Made by a program: the position numbers and the translations under genes. From Deltaproteobacteria bacterium (lineage in GTDB: Bacteria; Desulfobacterota; DSM-4660; Desulfatiglandales; HGW-15), in NCBI GenBank assembly GCA_020342025.1, contig CP070840.1, forward strand, positions 3,446,089 to 3,474,331: 28,243 nt of DNA, written 5' to 3'. The notes beneath the pieces are model-generated. The model did not search any database and was not told the DNA's origin. It worked only from the letters and a program-made list of their open reading frames with translations. This document shows, piece by piece, positions 23,532 to 28,243 of this stretch (position 1 is its first letter; each line of letters begins with the position of its first letter).

Positions 23532-24131
23532 TCAATCTTCCATATAGCTGTCGGGGTCCTTCATGAAAGTTCTCAGACAGCCTTTGCGACAGAAATAATA
23601 GGTCTTTCCCCTGTAACTCATCCGCCCTGCAGCCATTGCAGGATCCACGGCCATCTTGCATACCGGATCCATGACCCTCAAAGAGGAGGGAAGCTCCAAG
23701 CCGGTCCTGATGATGCGGCTTATGAAAGGCTGAATATCGGCAGACACCCGCCTGTAGGCCAACACGCTGATAGCAATTCCCACCAACAGACCGGCCACGG
23801 CAGGAATAGCCGTGAAGCTCATGCTGACCGTGTCTCTCTGGTTTAACACGGCACTGATGACGAGACCCGCAATCAGCCCTAACACGGGGATGACCAGGAA
23901 AATGGTGATGCTTTTGAGCAAGGCCCCGGGTTTGTGACTTATGGAAACCAGATCGCCCACAGAAGCACCCGGCGAGTTCAAGGCCCTAATAATTACCCTG
24001 GAACTACCACCCGAACAATTACACACATCCACTTCTTCTGCGCAGTGAATACAGGGATCGCTTGCCTCAAGCAATACCTTTACCCTACCATCTTCACTGG
24101 CATCCACCACGAGACCCTGTGACTCCGACAT
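23532..24131 (-). CDS. RseC/MucC-type membrane protein fused to a YHS domain
   Basis: A 199-residue fusion. Residues 1-130 match the RseC/MucC family: a soluble beta-rich start with a cysteine cluster (C27, C30, C37, C39) and two membrane helices (about 72-95 and 105-126). Residues 153-197 form a YHS domain, MDPVCKMAVDP...YRGKTYYFCRKGC, whose cysteines (C158, C181, C185) suggest metal binding as in heavy-metal ATPases and dehydrogenases. RseC-family proteins work in SoxR reduction or with Rnf-type complexes, none of which is present here. ATG 24129-24131 follows GAGGAGCGGG. The gene is alone and divergent from the next hydrolase gene. Confidence 0.87.
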   Translation of the reverse strand: MSESQGLVVDASEDGRVKVLLEASDPCIHCAEEVDVCNCSGGSSRVIIRALNSPGASVGDLVSISHKPGALLKSITIFLVIPVLGLIAGLVISAVLNQRDTVSMSFTAIPAVAGLLVGIAISVLAYRRVSADIQPFISRIIRTGLELPSSLRVMDPVCKMAVDPAMAAGRMSYRGKTYYFCRKGCLRTFMKDPDSYMED

Positions 24132-24269
24132 CTTCCCGCTCCTCGGTCACCACGTATAAACGGCCGCTTCACATCTGAGGATACCTTTAAGTTAGGTATC
24201 TCTTCTAACAAAATAAACCCTGACAAGAAGCATTTCAACCTCAATCTTTATCATTCTGTCTTCTGCCTG

Positions 24270-24307
24270 CCCCGTGAAATCCGCCGCGGGCGGAGATTTC
24301 ACTGGGG
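24270..24307. repeat. Intergenic palindrome, CCCC-R-TGAAAT type
   Basis: CCCCGTGAAATC...CGCC pairs with GGCG...GATTTCACTGGGG around a GCG loop: about 16 pairs with small bulges. It lies between divergent genes, so it is not a gene-end terminator. It shares arms with the palindrome at 25970-26001. Confidence 0.55.
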
Positions 24308-24335
24308 TCCTCTTTACTCTATCATCTGTATTCCC

Positions 24336-24363
24336 TTGACTTTTTGAGGCGTGTGTCTGATAA
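24336..24363 (+). promoter_or_regulatory. Sigma70-type promoter of the 24399 hydrolase gene
   Basis: TTGACT (24336-24341), 16 bases, TGATAA (24358-24363), preceded by TTCCC. Its sequence through the following CGCAT matches the cooS promoter candidate at 11818 at about 26 of 38 positions. Confidence 0.5.
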
Positions 24364-24398
24364 GAAATCGCATGGGAATCCGTCGAAAGGGCGAGTAG

Positions 24399-25238
24399 AT
24401 GATCATACGTTGCTATGGAGCGCGGGGTTCAATCGCCGTATCAGGCCAAGAGTACCTCAAGTATGGGGGAGACACCACCTGTCTTGAGATTCGGAGCAAG
24501 AATGATGAGATCATTATTGTGGATGCGGGTTCAGGGATTAGGCGTCTGGGAAATAAGCTGCTGGGTGAAAACCGATTCGCCTATAGCGTCATCTTCACCC
24601 ATTCCCATCTGGATCACATCATTGGATTCCCGTTCTTCAAACCTGTCTCCCATGAAAGAGTTACCATTGACCTATTGGGATGTCCCACCACCCAGGGAAA
24701 TATCAGGAAGCTCCTATCAAGAGCAATGGGAGCGCCTCTATTCCCTGTCCCGTTTGAGCAACTAAAGGCGAACATCAATTACACCGGGGAGTGTGCCCTT
24801 AGCTTTCATGTTGATACAGTGGAGATCTCCCCAATCAATCTGAGTCACCCCAATGTGGGCATGGGCTATAGGTTTATTGAAGATGGTAAGAAATTCGTCT
24901 TTCTCACGGACAACGAACTCGGGTACAGACACAGGGAAGGCCGAAGTTTCGATGAATACGTGGAGTTTTCAAAGGGGGCGGATTTCCTCATCCATGATGC
25001 CATGTACACCCCGGCGCAGTACGAGACGACAAGAACCTGGGGGCATTCCACTTACATGGATGCCTTGAACCTGGCACTGGCAGCTCGAGTCAAGCGGTTG
25101 GGACTCTTCCATCACGACCATAACCGAGATGACGATGAACTGGATGCTATTGTTCAGGCGTGCCGGGAATTCATCCAAAGGAAGAAAAGCCAGATGGAAT
25201 GCTTTGCCCTTAACCAGACTACCGAACTCACCCTGTAG
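24399..25238 (+). CDS. Metallo-beta-lactamase-fold hydrolase, phosphodiesterase-like
   Basis: A 279-residue enzyme with metal-binding HSHLDH at residues 68-73, VDAGSGIRRLG before it, an Asp in VFLTDNELGY as the bridging ligand and a late histidine in GLFHHDHNRDDDE. The N-terminus MIIRCYGARGSIAVSG and the GGDTTCLEI segment are typical of the branch that contains RNase Z-like and cyclic-nucleotide phosphodiesterase-like proteins. Substrate is unknown. ATG 24399 follows AAGGGCGAG and its own promoter at 24336. Confidence 0.88.
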   Translation: MIIRCYGARGSIAVSGQEYLKYGGDTTCLEIRSKNDEIIIVDAGSGIRRLGNKLLGENRFAYSVIFTHSHLDHIIGFPFFKPVSHERVTIDLLGCPTTQGNIRKLLSRAMGAPLFPVPFEQLKANINYTGECALSFHVDTVEISPINLSHPNVGMGYRFIEDGKKFVFLTDNELGYRHREGRSFDEYVEFSKGADFLIHDAMYTPAQYETTRTWGHSTYMDALNLALAARVKRLGLFHHDHNRDDDELDAIVQACREFIQRKKSQMECFALNQTTELTL

Positions 25239-25357
25239 GCCCTCCTTAGAATTGACTGCCTGGCCTTCCGTTTTTTCCATCTCCCTTATTACTTTATAAG
25301 CCATATTTAATAGGATATAACAAATACATAATAACATATGGGGATGTTCAGTTTCCC

Positions 25358-25386
25358 TTGACTTTCAAAAGGCTTTTTTGGTAACA
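25358..25386 (+). promoter_or_regulatory. Promoter candidate of the 25492 gene
   Basis: TTTCCC-TTGACT (-35 at 25358-25363), 17 bases, GTAACA (25381-25386). The -35 context repeats that at 11818 and 24336. The -10 is weak, so this call depends on the shared -35 block. Confidence 0.35.
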
Positions 25387-25491
25387 AAGCCATAATCGCA
25401 ATAAAATAATATAAAGGTGTGTCAATATCTCCAAAGAAACGACGATATTCCGTCTTGAAGCCTAAAAAGGTTAAGAAGAGGAGGGGATCCA

Positions 25492-25779
25492 ATGGAGGAA
25501 TCTGGAGAAAAGAGGTTTTCCGAATACGAGTTTATTGTGAGGGCCATTAAAAAGCTTCGTCAGCCCCCCTATAAAGGCATCCATTCTGTTTACAGTGGTT
25601 TCAACCAGGCCTTCAGAGCTTACTTTGACAAAGATCCTGTTGAGGCGACGACTCGACTCGCGCAAGAGGGGAAAATTGCCACGCGTCCGGTGAAAGGCGG
25701 TGCCCTCATATATCTCCCTGAGGAGGCGCCAGGGACTGCTGCTTCAGCAAACGTTCTCAACAAGATTTTGGAAGATTGA
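25492..25779 (+). CDS. Small conserved-looking protein with winged-helix-like pattern
   Basis: A 95-residue protein that I do not recognise. It begins with helical stretches (EYEFIVRAIKKLRQ, SGFNQAFRAYFDKDPVEATTRLAQEG) followed by a probable beta hairpin, KIATRPVKGGALIYLPEE, as in winged helix-turn-helix domains. That would suit a small DNA-binding protein, but the match is only by shape. The ATG at 25492 follows GAGGAGGGG and a candidate promoter. It stands alone. Confidence 0.7.
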   Translation: MEESGEKRFSEYEFIVRAIKKLRQPPYKGIHSVYSGFNQAFRAYFDKDPVEATTRLAQEGKIATRPVKGGALIYLPEEAPGTAASANVLNKILED

Positions 25780-25939
25780 TACCTGAAGTAAGCTGAAAAT
25801 TTTAAAGCCTGGAGGTACCGAGAAGAATAATGCCCTTCCTGATAATGGAGGGTGTCGCTGTGGAATATTTGCGCCAAGGTGGGCAGGGTAAACATTCCAC
25901 GGGGCTGACTAATAACTCATAACCAATTAATTTACATTC

Positions 25940-25951
25940 CATTGATCAATG
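25940..25951. promoter_or_regulatory. 12-bp perfect palindrome upstream of the decarboxylase gene
   Basis: CATTGATCAATG is fully self-complementary and lies 83 bp before ATG 26035. It could be an operator half-site pair, but no regulator is identified. Confidence 0.25.
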
Positions 25952-25969
25952 ACTAATGATGGATGCTTG

Positions 25970-26001
25970 CCCCATGAAATGTGAAACCTGTTTCACAGGG
26001 G
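25970..26001. repeat. Intergenic palindrome, CCCC-R-TGAAAT type, second copy
   Basis: CCCCATGAAAT at the left and TTTCACAGGGG at the right pair through CCCC/GGGG and TGAAA/TTTCA. An inner GTGAAA/TTTCAC alternative is also possible. Arms and spacing resemble the palindrome at 24270-24307, which suggests one repeat family. Confidence 0.5.
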
Positions 26002-26034
26002 ATAAATAATAAATGAACTTGGAAGGTTAAAACT

Positions 26035-26874
26035 ATGACCCCCTTCTTTCCAGCCACCAGCGACAGCAAAACAGTCACCTACGGAAAACTGAGCTTTGAT
26101 CTGCCTATTCTCTATTTCCGCGATGACGCTTTTGCCCTCTTTTTCACGGCGGACCGTAACAAGGTGACATCGTTTATGCCATCCCATAGGCTTCACCCAG
26201 TGCTGCTGAGTGCAAGAAAAGCTATGGTGGGAATTGTGGCATTCAACTATATCGACACCACCATAGGACCCTACGGCGAAGTGGCTGTGGTCCTGCCCGC
26301 AGTCTATAACGCCTCTCCCCCGCCCGTCTTCATTCCGGCCCTCTTGGAATCCCGGTATCCAGACTTTGGCATGCTGGTCATGCATCTCCCCGTGACCAAC
26401 GCGTTGGCTCGCGATGCAGGTAGGCAAGAGTGGGGCTACACCAAATTTGTGGCTGATATGCACTTTACCATCACGCCAGAGTTCATGGAATGCCGGCTAT
26501 CAGAGAAAGATCAACACATTTTGACCTTGCGCGTGGCCAGGCGGGGCGTTGCCATGAGAGACAAAAAGCCCCTCGTCACCTTTTCGGTTAAGGAGGGCAA
26601 CTTGCTCAAAACAACTATACCACAGAGGTGTACCACCCGTTCCGCCATCAAGCCCAAAGACTCGGTTTTACAATTGGGCGACCATCCGGTATCTGAAACG
26701 ATCCACGCATTAGGGCTTTCAGAGAGGCCTCTTATGTCCAGGTACTATCTGGAGCGAAGCGGCATCCTCCCCGCAGGTCGAATCATCCAAAGGGGGGTGA
26801 AGCCCCTGGAGGGTTATACGAACAAAAGACGCAAGGGTAAACACTCGGTGGTGTACACCGCTGAGGAAGCCTAG
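26035..26874 (+). CDS. Acetoacetate decarboxylase family protein
   Basis: A 279-residue protein of the ADC-like superfamily. The core segment, ARDAGRQEWGYTKFVADMHF, aligns with the ADC active-site region, with K137 in the place of the Schiff-base lysine. Earlier, GIVAFNYIDTTIGPYGEVAVV is the ADC beta-barrel part with its conserved Glu. Many members of the superfamily are not true acetoacetate decarboxylases, so the reaction may be another decarboxylation, aldol or dehydration step. ATG 26035 follows GGAAGG. No CoA-transferase or thiolase gene is near, so a role in acetone formation is not supported. Confidence 0.85.
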   Translation: MTPFFPATSDSKTVTYGKLSFDLPILYFRDDAFALFFTADRNKVTSFMPSHRLHPVLLSARKAMVGIVAFNYIDTTIGPYGEVAVVLPAVYNASPPPVFIPALLESRYPDFGMLVMHLPVTNALARDAGRQEWGYTKFVADMHFTITPEFMECRLSEKDQHILTLRVARRGVAMRDKKPLVTFSVKEGNLLKTTIPQRCTTRSAIKPKDSVLQLGDHPVSETIHALGLSERPLMSRYYLERSGILPAGRIIQRGVKPLEGYTNKRRKGKHSVVYTAEEA

Positions 26875-27112
26875 GTGTGGAACCTGACCCGCTAGGCAGC
26901 GCGTTTAAGAGCGTGCAAAGTTAGCCCCAGTTTTTCTTCCCCCTTGCAACCCTCGAGCCCTCCTATAATAAATATATATAAAGTTAAAGGCGAAGGAATG
27001 CTTTGCGTGACCCGCAAGTACCTATTTTATATTTGACTCGTCAGGGCCTCTGTACGTATCCAAAAAGGATAGAACATTTGTCAGGTTACAATTTCATATG
27101 AAGGAGGGAAAA

Positions 27113-27295
27113 ATGCCCTACGTAGATGTAAAGGTGGCCGGAAGCCTTACAAAAGACCAGAAGGAAAAGATCGTAGAAGGGATCACCAAATTACTTGAAG
27201 ACGTGGCCGGAAAGCCACCCTCTGTCACTTATGTGGTCATAGATGAAGTGGAAAAAGAGAACTGGGCAGTGGGAGGGAAATTGCTGTCCGGCTGA
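27113..27295 (+). CDS. 4-oxalocrotonate tautomerase family protein
   Basis: A 60-residue protein, the normal length for 4-OT subunits. After removal of Met, the catalytic base Pro1 is followed by YVDVKVAGSLTKDQK, and the C-terminal part PPSVTYVVIDEVEKENWAVGG is the family's second conserved segment. ATG 27113 was chosen because AAGGAGGG lies just upstream and because it exposes Pro1; the longer frame from 27098 would hide it. It precedes the M20 peptidase gene by 65 bp. Substrate unknown; some members isomerise enols, others dehalogenate. Confidence 0.9.
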   Translation: MPYVDVKVAGSLTKDQKEKIVEGITKLLEDVAGKPPSVTYVVIDEVEKENWAVGGKLLSG

Positions 27296-27360
27296 GAGGG
27301 ACAGGCGAATAACGAATAACAGAGGTCAAATGACCAATGACAATTGACTGCGGAGGATCC

Positions 27361-28243
27361 ATGTCCCCATGGGAAAACCACCTCAATGAACACAGGGACC
27401 AATATCTCAAGGAGTTGTGGGACTTCCTGCGCATTGCGAGCATCTCGAGCCTGTCCGATCACGAGCCCCACGTCATGGAGGCGGCAGAATGGGTCGGGGC
27501 CCGAATGCAAGCCGCTGGGATCGAATCAGTCGGGATCATGCCCACGGGGGGCCATCCGGTCGTCTACGGCGATTGGCTTCACGCCCCGGGCAAGCCGACC
27601 GTATTGGTTTACGGGCACTTTGATGTCCAGCCTGTGGACCCTTTGGATTTGTGGGACAGTCCTCCTTTTGAGCCAACTTTGCGGGAGGGCCGCATATATG
27701 CGCGTGGGGCAACAGATGACAAAGGCAATATGTTTATTCCCATCACTGTCACTGAGTCCATACTGAAGGCTGAAAAGTCTCTGCCCCTCAACCTGAAATT
27801 TCTCTTCGAAGGTCAGGAGGAGATCGGAAGCCCCCAGTTGCCCCATTTCATAGCGGCCAATAGGGAGCTGTTCGCCTGCCATCTGGTCTTGAGTGCAGAC
27901 GGCACCCAGCGTGGGGAGGATCAGCCCGCCATGGTCCTGGGCACACGGGGACTCGCCTCCCTGTACGTTGATGTCCAGGGACCGGATCATGACCTTCATT
28001 CCGGGACCTATGGGGGCACGATCGCTAACCCGATCCACGCCCTGATCCAAATCCTGGATTCCATGCATGATCAGGAAGGACGGGTGAGCATTGAAGGTTT
28101 CTACGACGACGTGCGGGCCTTGACCGATGAAGAGCGCGCCGAACTCGCCCGGGTGCCTTTTGACGAAGCCGAGTACCTGAACCAGCTCGGCGCCATTTCC
28201 CTTTTTGGCGAGCCGGGATTCACCACCTATGAACGGGCTTGGG
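27361..28243 (+). CDS. M20 family metallopeptidase, 3' end cut by the window
   Basis: The frame is open from ATG 27361 (GCGGAGG upstream) to the window edge, 294 codons. M20 landmarks are present: VYGHFDVQPVDP (first metal His, with Asp two on), YARGATDDKGN (bridging Asp), and LFEGQEEIGS (the catalytic Glu-Glu pair), followed by SADGTQ and the start of the dimerisation domain (GPDHDLHSGTYGG). This is the dipeptidase/carboxypeptidase (CPG2/DapE/ArgE) superfamily, close to the cytosolic dipeptidase group of about 450-470 residues, so roughly a third is missing. Substrate unknown. Confidence 0.92.
   Translation, partial: MSPWENHLNEHRDQYLKELWDFLRIASISSLSDHEPHVMEAAEWVGARMQAAGIESVGIMPTGGHPVVYGDWLHAPGKPTVLVYGHFDVQPVDPLDLWDSPPFEPTLREGRIYARGATDDKGNMFIPITVTESILKAEKSLPLNLKFLFEGQEEIGSPQLPHFIAANRELFACHLVLSADGTQRGEDQPAMVLGTRGLASLYVDVQGPDHDLHSGTYGGTIANPIHALIQILDSMHDQEGRVSIEGFYDDVRALTDEERAELARVPFDEAEYLNQLGAISLFGEPGFTTYERAW

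Noticed and set aside
25830..25922. 30-codon ORF between the wHTH-like and decarboxylase genes
   Set aside because: The ribosome site is about 13 nt away, composition is unremarkable and no family is recognised.

Overview
The window looks like a chromosomal stretch of a strictly anaerobic bacterium, most likely Desulfobacterota (the former Deltaproteobacteria). The basis is gene content: a monofunctional nickel CO dehydrogenase with its ferredoxin and flavoprotein, ADP-forming acyl-CoA synthetase alpha-type proteins, a flavoredoxin-like protein, UGA recoding with bacterial SECIS-like hairpins, and intergenic palindromes of a kind I associate with that phylum. No rRNA, tRNA, CRISPR, transposase or phage gene was seen.

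Layout. 1-131 (-): start of an exported protein cut by the window edge. 132-863: gene-poor, with a possible 22-residue micro-ORF whose ribosome binding site lies inside a perfect hairpin. 864-1739 (+): YitT-type membrane protein. 2089-5628 (-): M1 peptidase, ChaN-like protein and Nudix hydrolase. 5807-8962 (+): ketopantoate-reductase-like protein, a MerB-like protein with two in-frame UGA codons, and an acyl-CoA synthetase alpha-type protein. 8917-11560 (-): a second alpha-type protein and a metallo-beta-lactamase-fold hydrolase. 11561-12271: divergent control region with two promoters, a terminator-like hairpin behind each, and a 125-bp palindromic repeat. 12272-15955 (+): cooS, a CooF-like ferredoxin and an FAD/NAD oxidoreductase. 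16284-17962 (+): HAD phosphatase and AIR-synthase-family enzyme, overlapping by 4 bases. 18215-19342 (+): zinc-ribbon membrane protein with four 17-residue repeats. 19576-23435 (+): DUF5661-like protein, flavin reductase, amidase and MFS transporter. 23532-24131 (-): RseC-YHS fusion. 24399-28243 (+): metallo-beta-lactamase-fold hydrolase, small wHTH-like protein, acetoacetate-decarboxylase-family protein, 4-OT tautomerase and a truncated M20 peptidase.

Main discovery candidate. Positions 6814-7530 form one 238-residue reading frame interrupted only by UGA codons at 7084-7086 and 7279-7281. The conceptual protein resembles organomercurial lyase MerB: an N-terminal helix-turn-helix followed by the lyase domain. 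The two UGA codons fall where MerB has its two catalytic cysteines (Cys96 and Cys159 in the plasmid R831b enzyme). Each is followed, 18-19 nt later, by the apical loop of a hairpin (GUC and GGUC) that meets the usual description of a bacterial SECIS. I read this as a MerB-family protein with selenocysteine at both catalytic positions, outside any mercury-resistance operon and beside a ketopantoate-reductase-like gene and an acyl-CoA synthetase alpha gene.

How the genes work together. The cooS-ferredoxin-flavoprotein operon should pass electrons from CO oxidation to NAD(P) or another acceptor. Most other genes suggest general anaerobic carbon, acyl-CoA and redox metabolism and do not form one obvious pathway.
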